Source: Choanephora cucurbitarum
Taxonomy: Eukaryota > Mucoromycota > Mucoromycetes > Mucorales > Choanephoraceae
Reading direction: 5' to 3'
DNA length: 64,000 nucleotides
Assembly (NCBI GenBank): GCA_025331435.1
Contig: JAIWNI010000006.1
Coordinates: 434,001 to 498,000 of the forward strand
A program made the translations under genes and the position numbers. Below, one piece after another: positions 11,307-22,173 of this stretch. A model generated the notes under the pieces. It searched no databases and had not been told where the DNA came from. It saw only the letters and a program-made list of their open reading frames with translations. The stretch's first letter is position 1; every line of letters starts with the position of its first letter.

Positions 11307-12960
11307 ATGGAAGCCTCAACCTCTTCTTTTGTCATATTCTCAGGTGGATCAGCCTGTAATCATATTTTAGATAGTTTTCAAAAGACAGGTGCCAACGAAG
11401 TTAGTTACATTCTAGGAATTTCTGACAATGGTGGATCCACCGTAAGATCATCTTTATACTCTAATTCACTATCCCTTAATAAAGTCAAAATAATAACAAC
11501 AACACTATGTATAGAGTGAACTTTTACGAGTATTGGGTGGTCCCAGTGTAGGTGATCTTCGATCTCGACTGATTCGTCTAATGGATATCTTGACCGAAAA
11601 TACCTCAAAAGAAATGAAAGCCATCAAAACCTTGTTGAGCTACCGCTTGCCTGTGGATAAGCGCAACCATCAAAGAGTGCGCGATGAATGGGCTTTGATT
11701 GTTGAAGGCCGTCATAGGTAGTAAACAAACAATAAGGAGAATCAATAGATTACTTATGTTTATTTTAGTCTTTGGAATGATATATCTGTCGAAAAAAGAG
11801 AAGCCATTCGTGGATTTTTGACTTTGTTTGATTTCGAGATCCTAAAGAGAGCACACAAGCGATTCAATTTTTGCAACGGAAGTATAGGCAACTTCTTTCT
11901 TACAGGAGCTCGTCTGTTTACTGGTTCACTTGAGGCAGCCATTTTTTTGTTTGCTTCTATCATCGGTATCTCATGTGTCCCAACATCTGTTGTACCAGTC
12001 ATCAACACAAATCAAACTGCCACTATTGCTGCTTGCCTGATGAATGGAGAGACATTGGTGGGTCAGTGCGAAATATCACACCCCTCACCCTGTCAGCAGA
12101 AGAACAATAGAAAGCAAGGCATTTTGACACCAGCCCGAAAAAGAATCAACCCTATTGACGCATTTTGCTATTTTGAAGACCCAATCAACCTAAAAGCAAC
12201 CGAAGAAGAAGATGAAAACATCAACCTCTTCTTCTCAAAACAAGTAGATGAAAAACTCAACTCACCCATCGATCGCATCTACTACATCAATGAATTTGGA
12301 CAGGAAATTTATCCCGTGCCTAACCCAAAGGTCATCGGCCACTTGTCCAGCAAAAAAACACTTGTGTACTCCATCGGATCTCTGTATACTTCGCTCATTC
12401 CATGTCTTGTTCTGCGTGGTGTAGGCAATGCAATAGTTCAGTCACATTCACTGAAGCACAAGATCCTGTTGCTAAACGGAACTAACGATCGTGAGACAAG
12501 TGATTATACTGCTCTTGATTTCATTAACGCAATTACCAATGCACTAAATGAGAGTCAAAGAATAGATGCACGCCGCGCATTCTATGAATCATGCGATGAT
12601 GATGACGATCAGGAGGAAATACCTGATTACGTCTCAAGTAGGACCAGCAGTATCTCTAGTACTACACCTCATACCCCACCTTCTTATATGTCTCATCTCT
12701 CAGCTGTAGGGAGTATACCAGCCTCTCCTTCTCAACGCTATCCCCCATTTCCTCATAATGCATTCTATCCGAGTTCCGCTTCCTCATTTATTACACATAT
12801 GATCTATCTTGATAACAGCGCCATCCCTGTAGATGTTGAAGCTATTGAAAGATTAGGTATTCAATGTGTCTGCATTCAAGGTGCTACATCTGCTACAGGA
12901 GAACCTATTTATAGTCAAACCTCGTTTGCTCACGTCATTGAATCTATTGTATATAGCTAA
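11307..12960 (+). CDS. CofD/YvcK-fold protein (UPF0052-like, yeast YNL011C type)
   Basis: Exons 11307-11441, 11515-11717, 11769-12960, 509 residues. The N-terminus has the nucleotide-binding signature of the CofD-like family: FSGGSACNHILDSF then ISDNGGST, and after intron 1 SELLRVLGGPSVGDLRSRL. The last part (NAIVQSHSLKHKILLLNG and DFINAITNAL) is also typical. Bacterial relatives are 2-phospho-L-lactate transferase (CofD) and the cell-wall/metabolism factor YvcK. The biochemical role of the fungal branch is not established, so no reaction is assigned. A serine/threonine/proline-rich low-complexity insert of about 75 residues sits before the C-terminal strand. No signal peptide; cytosolic location is likely. 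Confidence 0.88.
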
Positions 12961-13344
12961 ATATTACCCCTTTTTTTGTATCATAATCTATCATTTTGCA
13001 TCCGACCTTCATTCTCTACCACTAAAGATTCACACAAAATAAAAACCCTTTCCTTTCATCCTTAAGGATTTGATGCCTTATTTATATATCCTTTTCCTTG
13101 TGTTTTGTGGATCGTTTGAAGTCAAGTTTGAAATTGATCTGGACCTTCGTTTGGATCTATGTAACACAGCATTTTAATGTCTATCTATGTGTAACATAAA
13201 TAAGTAAGAACAACGAACAAGAATGTGGCTTGAGCTTAAATTTGACTGCTTATCGCCTGAGTTGTTTGATGATGTTATTGTAACCTTTAGATAACTTTCT
13301 CGTTTTTTTTTTTCTTGTAGCTCAAACACAAACATATTATCCTA
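12961..13344. other. Tandem intergenic spacer before UTP25
   Basis: About 380 bp. It contains pyrimidine-rich DNA (13300-13318) just before the UTP25 start codon and no gene that I can support. Confidence 0.5.
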
Positions 13345-16300
13345 ATGGGCAAAGAACGATCTGCTATCAGCAAGAGCATGCCTAAAAAGAGAGTCTCAGG
13401 CACTCACGTATCTGGCCTCGCTTCTTCTAAATCGTCGAAAAGAAAGGAAGGACCTGTTAAGTATGGACAACTTTCTCGAAAACAAAAACAAGATTTGGAA
13501 GACTATGGCGAGCTTGTCCCTAAAGATTTTGAAGACGACGAAGCAGATACTTTCAAGTAAGTGGCAATGTCATAATCATATACACAAAAGTCAACCGACA
13601 ACATTTTTTTGTAGGCGCCGAAGAGTTGTATCTGAAGCCGACTTGGACAGAGAATTAGAAGAAGAGCAGAAAAGAGCGGAGAGACAATTCGATGACTCAG
13701 AAGAGGATGATGAAGTTTCCGAAGACGATAGTGAAGCAGAAGATTGGAAGAAGCCTTCAGCCTATTCATTGTTAATGAACTCCTTGAAGAAGAACTCAAA
13801 GCAGAAAGACTTTTACAAAAAGATTCAGCGTGAACAAGAAGGAATTGAAGATAAAGTAGAAGAAGAGATAGCATCTGAAGGAGAAGAAGAAGAGGAAGAA
13901 ATAATGCAGGATGATGAGGAAAGTGAGAATGATGCTGAAAGCGAAGAGGATGAGGAGGGAGAGAGTCAAGGCGAAGACGACGACGAACCTGTAGACGGCG
14001 ATGCACTTGAACCTAAAGAGGAAGATGATGAGGAAGAGATTGTCTATTTGGGAAGTGATGTTGAAGAAGAAGAAATTCAAGGTATTGTCAATACAAAGAA
14101 AGCAAAATGGACGTAGCCTTGATTGCTTATGCATCTCTTCTTCTTTGGTACATTAGATGACTTGTTTGAAAATCGATTTGCTGATCAGCAGCCTAGCAGC
14201 TTTGATGAAAGAATTTCAACTATTGAGCAAAAGAAATGGGTCTCTGACATGTTTGACGATGAGGTTTTGAAGAACGTTTCAGCCTTGACCACTTCTGCTG
14301 ATGGCAGTGTTAAGAAAATGCCAGAGATAGCATCATTAGAAGATGTCAAAGTGAAGCAACGTATTGGCAGCTGTTGGTATAAAGCCAACAAGCAGATCAA
14401 TCATAGAAGTATGTAGTTTTTCTTTCTGTACAATAACAAGGTAATGCTAACCTGCTTAACAGAGAACATTGTTTTCACACCTTTACAAAACCGCTTATTC
14501 CATCAAATGAACAATTATCGTGACGTCATGTATTGTAACCGCAACATGAGCAATGCAAAGGAAATTCGAAACGCTTACCTTCTTCATGCTGTCAATCACA
14601 TCACAAAGTAAGTTGGCTGTCATCATATTTAAGACAATAACTCAATAGCCTTTCTATAGAACAAGAGATCGTGTTTTGAAGAATAATGCCAAACTCAGTA
14701 AAGCACAGAAAGAAGGCAAGGATTTAGGGTAAGGGAGTTGGACTAGAAGAAAGAGAATTGTATTAAGTATCTTTTCTCTCAGTGAAATGCGAGACCAAGG
14801 CTTCACTCGTGCCAAAGTACTTCTGCTTTTACCTTTCAGAAATACTGTGGTGGATGTTGTAGACACTCTGATCAAACTATCAGGAACTGAGCAACAGGAA
14901 AACAAGAACCGATTTTATGAGCAGTTCAATTTGCGTGAAGAAGAAGCCATTGATACCAGCAAGCCTGCTGATTTCTTGCAAAACTTCCAGGGCAACATTG
15001 ACGATCATTTCCGTTTGAGCGTCAAGTTTTCTAAAAAGTCGATGAAGTTGTATTGTAACTTTTATGATGCCGATATGATCATTGCCTCTCCCTTAGGTTT
15101 GCGTACATTAATTGGTAGTGAAGGGTAAGTGCGAACACATCAATTGGATCAAAAGAGAGAAAGTGAACTGATCGTTTGTTGTTGCAGAGACAAGAAGCGA
15201 GACTTTGACTTTTTGTCCTCAATTGAATTGGTTATTTTGGATCAAACTAATCACTTCTTAATGCAAAATTGGGAGCATGTTGATCATATCTTTCAGCACA
15301 TGAATCTGATTCCTACTGACAGTCATGGATGTGATATCTCAAGAATCAAAAGCTGGTATTTGGATGGAAAGTAAGTAGCTCAAGACGTTTTTCTTCTATT
15401 TGTTGGCTAAAAAAAAGTAATCTTGTTTAGAGCCAAATACCTTCGACAGACACTCGTCTTTGCTGATTTTATGACACCAGAATTTAACGCTTTGTTTACC
15501 AAACACTTTAAGAATGTGTCTGGTAAATTAAAGATCAAACAAGCTTATGCAGAAGGCAGTATTGTTGATGTCATTCCTCAAGTGCAGCAGGTAATGCTTC
15601 TTTCCCAAATTTTCTTTTTTTTAAGCGCATTTATCTAAAAAAAAGTAGGGCTTTACTCGTATTGATGTACCTTCACTGAAATCTGTCAATGAGGCTAGAT
15701 ACCGATATTTTATTGAAAAGGTAAAAGGTATTTTTAGACTTTTCAGAACCTAACTAATTTTTTATAAATAGACATTGCCAACATTACGTAAATCAGCCAT
15801 TATGCAATCCCATACCCTTGTTTTCATCCCTTCCTATTTTGACTTTGTCAGAGTAAGAAATTATTTTGAAGACAACAAATATTCATACGAAGCTTGTTCA
15901 GAGTAAGTTGGGGTTGTTTCGTCGGACATCATGAACACGCTAGACTCACTTTCTTTTTTCCTCAAGATATGCATCTGGCCCTGCTATCACTAGAGCAAGA
16001 GCACAGTTCTTTCATGGTAGAGCTGATTTCTTGTTATATACAGAAAGACTTCATTTCTTCAGAAGGTAAAAAACAGCTAATTTTTTTTCTCTTCAAGAAT
16101 TAAGGAACAACAACTAATTAACTGTAAATAGGTATAACATCCGTGGTGCTTTCCATATCGTTTTCTATGGTCTTCCTGAAGATCCCTTATATTACACTGA
16201 AGTTGTAAACTTTTTGGGCCTCAAATTCAATGAAGCTAGTGCAGCTGAGGAGGCTACTTTTTCATGTACTGCTTTGTTTACCAAATATGACTTTTTGAAG

Positions 16301-16375
16301 TTAGAGCGTATTGTGGGTACAGAAAGAGCAAAAAAGATGTGTACTGCACAAAAGAATGTCTTCATGTTTTCTTAA
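13345..16375 (+). CDS. UTP25: U3 snoRNA-associated protein 25 (SSU processome, DEF/Utp25)
   Basis: Nucleolar factor for 18S rRNA maturation. It has a DEAD-helicase-like fold but is thought to lack helicase activity. Twelve exons: 13345-13556, 13615-14081, 14157-14408, 14463-14607, 14660-14728, 14783-15124, 15188-15370, 15431-15590, 15649-15720, 15772-15902, 15967-16065, 16132-16375; 791 residues. A basic start ([16 protein letters not shown]) and a long acidic region are followed by the conserved Utp25 block: [56 protein letters not shown] and the C-terminal [24 protein letters not shown] stands where a true DEAD-box helicase has its DEAD motif, as in the family. Intron 2 uses the GTATTG donor at 14082, which restores frame into DDLFENRF. 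Confidence 0.94.
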
Positions 16376-16644
16376 ATAAACATCAACAGGGTCCTTTATT
16401 TCCCTGTTCGGATTAGCAAAGAAAACAGGGTCCAAACTTAATTTTTTTTTTGCCACATCTGATGTCTCACAAGTTTATACTTTTATGTCGCTTTCGAAAT
16501 TCAAATGATTAAATCGTTATATAGAACGCGCTTGTAGAATGTATGATGTGCTTAGACCATACAACGGCAATCATAAAAAAAAAGATACACAAGGCCTGAA
16601 AGAAGATAGATAGTCCGTATTAAATGCTTTTTATTGTTTCATTA

Positions 16645-16932
16645 TTAAATAAGATTGTTTGAATTGATACAGTTATTGGAATCACACAGGTAACCATATC
16701 TAGAGATAAAAGTTCGGCAGTTGTATGTCGCATTGGTGAAGCAATAATCCTTGTCATTCGCTGCCATGTCTTCATGATAACAAACAGTTTGATTATTTCT
16801 TTGACACTGTATACCACCTGAAGCTAAGAATTGACCACAAAAAGACCTTTGTTCGACCGTACAGTTACGCCATTGGGCTTGGATTAGAGCACTGGAAAGC
16901 AAGATGATGATGAAAGCTTGAATAAAATTCAT
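16645..16932 (-). CDS. Small secreted cysteine-rich protein
   Basis: Single exon, 95 residues from the ATG at 16932. An in-frame ATG 54 nt upstream is rejected because it would bury the signal peptide, and the TATA box sits about 60 nt before 16932. The signal peptide (MNFIQAFIIILLSSALIQA) is followed by about 76 residues with eight cysteines at roughly 24, 32, 43, 51, 64, 72, 83 and 88, evenly spaced by 5 to 13 residues. Several N-x-S/T sites could be glycosylated. Even spacing and eight cysteines recall fungal secreted effectors or surface proteins, but no family is recognised. It is not similar to the 8-cysteine peptide at 4986-5216. Confidence 0.72.
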   Translation of the reverse strand: MNFIQAFIIILLSSALIQAQWRNCTVEQRSFCGQFLASGGIQCQRNNQTVCYHEDMAANDKDYCFTNATYNCRTFISRYGYLCDSNNCINSNNLI

Positions 16933-16988
16933 TTGAAAGTGTTGAGAGAGAAAAAAGTAAGGTAATTGAAAAAGAAACGATTGCAATT

Positions 16989-16996
16989 CTTTTATA
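16989..16996 (-). promoter_or_regulatory. TATA box of the secreted cysteine-rich gene
   Basis: TATAAAAG on the minus strand, about 60 nt before the start codon at 16932. The spacing matches the promoter of the other secreted peptide. Confidence 0.6.
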
Positions 16997-18674
16997 GGTT
17001 AGATGAAGTTGTACAGGTGATTACAACTTTCTTCATATTCACTTGACATAAGAAAACAACCATGCAAATCATACTTCTCTGATGCTATTAATACACTTGT
17101 TTGTATATAAAAATAGAAAAAAGTTAACATCTAATTAAAGCAATAAGCATATTTCTATAAAAACGACGTTTTGTCTAGTTTTATGACTTGGAAGCTTTAG
17201 TGTGGATAGAAAGTTGGCTATCAAAAAGGCATGCCAGTATCAGTACCTCATGTTCCCTCGTGTTCCCCGCCGTCGTGAGGTAAAGAATGATTACCCATGC
17301 TTTTCTTCGACTCCAACACGAAAAAAAAAGTCACCTCAGATAATTTGTCAATATGTTCCTTCTCGGAAGACATCAAAGTAAAATTCACTTAGTGAATAGA
17401 AATAAGGGCCATAACATATAATCTCCGTCTTGAGGGCCAACTTTATACTTTTGGTTGACGGAGTAATGCAATAGCTTGATTAAGACGAAGGAGATCTTTC
17501 TTGATTATGTTGCCACCAAGCAATATGCGATATCTTTCTAGTTTCTACGTGTTATGTGTTTGATGGCACGTTCAAATCAAATTTTAGAACGAGCGGTGTA
17601 AGTGTCACATCGATCTAATGTTCTGCTAAAAAGTTAAGATCATCGAATATGAAGCTCCAGTTCAACTGAAAAGCAAATTAATCAAAATAATTTAACATAT
17701 AAGTAGATGTCCAGATAAAAAAAACTTAGTTTGATCAACTTCTAAGTATCATTTTCTTTTTTTTTTTTTTGCTTAACGATTGCTCAGTTCACTTTGTCAT
17801 TTAAGAGCTCTTTGGAATTGTCTAAAGAAAGTTCTATCTGTGATTACTGACACCGGGTATTTCAGTCTTCTTATTGTTGTCATTTTGTATATAAAATAAA
17901 AACGTCGCAGTCTAACAACTTGATGTCTTGAATAACATGTTAGCTGTGCTTTTGTTTGTTTCTCATATTAATCCTATAGAATCTCATAACAACAGCATCC
18001 GATTTGTCAACCATTGACAAAGAATTAATAAGTATTCTCAAGATATTCAAAATCAATCCTAGAGATTTGCATTTTTGAAGTGGTGGTTATGGTTCTCAAC
18101 AGAATCTGCAACATGTGGAAGCAGTTCTCTTTCAGTACTTCTTAAGAATAACTGCGTTAGGCTTGCCGCCAATAGAGTGTATGTGCCTTTTAAAGTAAAA
18201 TGAAAACTATCCGGTTACCAAAAAAAACTATTAATTCTTCCAAGTTTATATCTCCAAATGTGTCAATTACTGTACATATTAGTATTTCATGTTAACAAGA
18301 GTTAAATCCTCAGGACATTAGTACAATAATAGCATACATGGTAATGACATAACCATACTCTTGCGTAGCTGACAAAAGCAAAAAAAAAAACATAAGAAAG
18401 GATACTCTATTCTAAATATTGATCTTATTGCAGAATCGCCTCTCTTCTGTGCTCATATTTTAATCTTTTATTTTTATATTTCTTTCCTTGAACTTATTTT
18501 CTGCATGAATGCTTTTACTTTTATCTTGGTTTCTTAGACTTGTGTCTATAAGAAAACTATCGATACGCGATTGCAGCCATTGAGGATGAAGTGAATAGTT
18601 CCTTTTTCTTACACGCGATTGAATATTGAAAGTTTAATAGAACAAAATGTAGTAAGGCAAATATGTTGAAGAAC

Positions 18675-19887
18675 TCAAAAGTGATAGTGTGGTTGTTTAT
18701 CACAAAAAGATGATATATCAAATTCAAATAAGTAGCTAGTAATTACGCATCGCTTTATTTTCAAGATGAGATGGTACCAGATATAGGTGAGAGAGCAACA
18801 TATGTCAAGCGTTATAAATGTTTGCTTGTCATCGGGTACTAAAGCTAATATCTGCAAAACAATAACAGGTGAGATAGCTCCTTCTGTACCGAAGTTAATA
18901 CCGTTAGCAAGGTTCGTGATGAAACCAATGCAAGAAGAAGCACAAAGAAATTTTCAGAGACTGTTGTCTCATTTACTATGGTATTGTTAAATTCTTAGCA
19001 CTTGAGCGTGTGACCCTAATCATGCAGAACCAGATCAGTTTCGATATATTATAAAAAAATGGTATCTAAAGAAGTATGATACATTGCCTAAATCTCTCAA
19101 CTGACTGCATTTTTTTTTGCACCAGTAAACAGCTCATCTATCAAATATACTATTTTCATCTTGATCACTAGAATCCTTTTATTTGATACACAACAGCAAC
19201 AAACTCGTCATCGACAGGAGCAAATTCATAGATGCCGATTAGCTCATCAACTACCAAAAAGTTATGATTAAGTGCGAAGACATCAATTCAGTTGTAACAA
19301 AAGATGATGGCGAAAACGTTAATGATGCCGCTAATTATAGCATAATCAATAAAAGATAGGTTGATATTTTTTGTATGAGGCTTGCAACGACTACATTTGC
19401 AAAACCAATTGTTGAAGTTGACCGAGGTTGACAGTGTTTCTATCGAATAGTATCTAGTAGTTCCAAATCGTTAGCTCTGTAAATCGTACTTTTGAGATAG
19501 CATAAAATCGCTTTACTGTTGCCAAAGTAATACCTAGTATGTTCTTCTTTTCTCAGTAGTAAGTTATAGCAAGAATATCGTCTTTAAGGTATGACTGATT
19601 GAGATCTTGTTAAAAACTAGGAATACTTTGTTTTTGCTAGAGAAGAATTTCGAAAGTTTTTGAAACAAGACCTTCTCTTTTGTATCCAAATGACAGATAA
19701 TCTGTCACTCAGGTACAAACAACACAGTTGTTACACCAATACTTGAGCCAACTAAGTCTGTAAAATAGGTAACCATACGCTTCGATTGTACCACGTTTTT
19801 TTCATACAATTGCAATCGGCGTAGAAGAACAAGCCAGAAAAAATAGAGTTTTACTAGTTCGACGAAGACATGAATAATTAAAGGCAA
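18675..19887 (-). pseudogene. Possible remains of a membrane-protein gene
   Basis: Three short open stretches on the minus strand read like protein: 19887-19705 (hydrophobic, contains YFFWLVLLRRLQLY), about 19262-19171 (ending EFAPVDDEFVAVVYQIKGF then a stop), and about 18975-18675 (contains NLANGINFGTEGAISPVIV). The DNA between them is full of stops and I could not join them with consistent splice sites. The pieces may be exons of a decayed transporter-like gene or unrelated chance frames. No family is recognised. Confidence 0.25.
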
Positions 19888-19934
19888 TATTGACTATTAA
19901 ATGTGACTGTAGCATGTGGCATGTCGAAAAATAC

Positions 19935-19943
19935 TATAAAAAG
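19935..19943 (+). promoter_or_regulatory. TATA box of the MFS transporter gene
   Basis: TATAAAAAG, 66 nt before the ATG at 20009. It is the same motif and spacing as at the secreted-protein genes. Confidence 0.55.
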
Positions 19944-20008
19944 AACAATTTGAAAAAGGAAAACGCCTTCTTTTTTATTTTGATTCACTTCTACCGTTCT
20001 TTTTTTAG

Positions 20009-22090
20009 ATGAACAAAAATTATAGATTATCCCAGAGTTATTCAGGGAACATTGGTGAAGAAGATCAATCCCCTAATCTACAGCGCTATCATACCAATGG
20101 AAGTCGATATAGCAGCATTCAGGACAATGCATTCAACGCATCTAGAAGAGATTCTTTACGGTCTATGAGCTATCAGTCCACCATCGAAAGTGCTGAATTA
20201 CCTTATGAACCAGAAGCAACACCATTGCCAAAGATGCAAATGTTTGTTGTGTTTTTGATATTGGTCAGTGAGCCATTGACTTCTACTGTTTTGTTTCCTT
20301 TTATTTACTTTATGGTATGTCGATCTCTCAATTCTTGCTTTTACAAGACATTTATTTCTTATTGTATAAGGTCAAAGATTTACTTTCTACTGGAGATGAA
20401 AAAGAAATTGGCACTTATGCAGGCTTGATTAGTAAGTTTATTCTGGTATTTGAAAAAATGAATGACCCTAGTTAACAATAAAATGCAGCTTCCATGTTTT
20501 TCGTAGCTCAATTCTTTACCGCTATTTCTTGGGGAAAGGTATCTGACCGGATAGGAAGAAGGCCTGTATTGCTGATTGGTTTGATCGGTAATACGATTTC
20601 CTCTTGTCTATTTGGTCTTAGTAAGAGTCTATGGTGGGCTATGGCTTCAAGAGCTCTTTGTGGTACTATGAATGGTAATGGAGGGGTTGCTCGTAGCTTA
20701 GTGAGTGAGATAACAGACAGAACAAACAAAGCCAAAGCATTCTCCATCTTTGGATTTTGTTGGGGTGCTGGTCTGATAGGTAGGGTTATTGTATTTTCTC
20801 AATCTGCATATTTTTATTTAAAAACTTACATCTCTGTTTGTTTATTTACCGCATAATAATATAATTGTAATCAGCTGGTAAGTTTACAACACGAATGACC
20901 GCAGATTAATTCTAACAGTTTCAACATTTAGGTCCTGCATTAGGTAAAAAGTTATATAAATACGAAAAAAAAAGAAAAAGACAATTGACATTAGATTAGG
21001 TGGTTATCTTTCTAGACCAGCAGAACAATTTCCAGGAATATTTGGCAATTGTGTATTTTTGAAAGAATACCCTTATTTTTTACCATGTTTCATATCAGCT
21101 TGTGGAAGTTTCGTTGGATTTTTGACTGGTTATTTCTATCTTGAAGAATCTAATCCTCGGGTCCTGGCTGAAAAAAGACAGAGCAGTCAACATGAAGGAG
21201 AAGCTACTAGTCTGCTCAAATCTACTTCCACTCTACAACGAACAAACTCGTTGTTTATGATCACCAAAGTATCTTATATCGTCATCCTTTCTTATGTGTA
21301 AGTCTATGTCCATTCAAACCAAAGTGACTATTAACCGTATACATATATTAGAGTCTTTGGGTTTCATTCGATGGTCTTTGACGAAGTGTTGCCACTCTAT
21401 TTCCTAGCTCCTAGTCATGCAGGTGGCCTTGGCATTCGCAGTGCTGATTTTGCGAAGGCGCTTTCTATATTTGGCATTAACCAGCTGTTTATTCAGTTTG
21501 TGATCTATCCACGATTGTCCACCCGGTTTGACACATTAACTCTTTTACGTGTAGCTTATTTTGCATTTATCCCTGTCTACTTTCTGTTCCCCGAATTGAC
21601 TACTGTGCTGAAGTCTATGGCTCAAGGTAGTCCTTATGGTGAGCATGGATGGGCATTAACTTACGCCTACTACTTTTTGCTCTTTATACGGTTTTTTGGT
21701 AACAGTATAGCATTCACATGTATTGGTGTGTTGGTAAGTTAGGAATCATTCTATTGATTCGCTCTTCATTTATTGATGTGTCATCACTTAGGTAAGTACA
21801 TCTGCAGCACCTGAGATTATAGGTGTAGTCAATGGGTAAGTTTAGTTTATTGATATGCTGTAGGATACTAACTCTTCATTAGTGTATGTGTTTCCTGTCT
21901 GTCGCTTGTGCGTGCTTTGGGACCTGCAGTAGGTGGTACACTATGGTCATTTTCTTTAAGAGACGGTAATCCTTTCCCATTGGATCGTCATATGGTGTAT
22001 TATCTGCTAGGTCTGTTAGCTGTCTTTAGTTTCTTTCAAAGTGGTGCTATCCCAAGAGCTATTGCAGTTGGTGGCCGAAGAAAACATTAA
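20009..22090 (+). CDS. Major facilitator superfamily transporter (ZIFL/YCR023C-like)
   Basis: Twelve-span membrane transporter; substrate unknown. Exons 20009-20314, 20371-20431, 20489-20779, 20875-20877 (3 nt), 20932-20943 (12 nt), 21000-21297, 21352-21733, 21792-21835, 21883-22090; 534 residues. A hydrophilic N-tail of about 75 residues precedes span 1 (MFVVFLILVSEPLTSTVLFP). The MFS motif A is clear (GKVSDRIGRRPVLLIG), as are SRALCGTMNGN in span 4 and the GPALGG motif of span 5 made by the micro-exons. A second half-signature reads RALGPAVGGTLWSFSL. Without the 3-nt exon the frame is kept but one residue before GPALGG is lost. The related ZIFL-type transporters are linked to metal or drug export, which is only a hint here. 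Confidence 0.88.
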
Positions 22091-22173
22091 TCATATACAC
22101 ACTCAAAAATTCCTGTAAAAAATTCTCAACGCGTCCTTTGTTTTTTTCCCTCTCTTTTTCTAAATAAACCATC

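Larger units (their letters stand above)
16933..20008. other. Gene-poor 3 kb intergenic region
   Basis: AT-rich, with homopolymer runs and stops in all frames. The only protein-like signals are short minus-strand stretches between 18675 and 19887, listed separately as a possible decayed gene. The promoter of the MFS gene occupies the right end. No tRNA or other RNA gene was recognised. Confidence 0.5.

Noticed and set aside
13503..14134. Long minus-strand frames opposite the acidic part of UTP25
   Set aside because: They are mirror images of GAA/GAT-rich acidic codons, giving leucine/serine/phenylalanine-rich frames.
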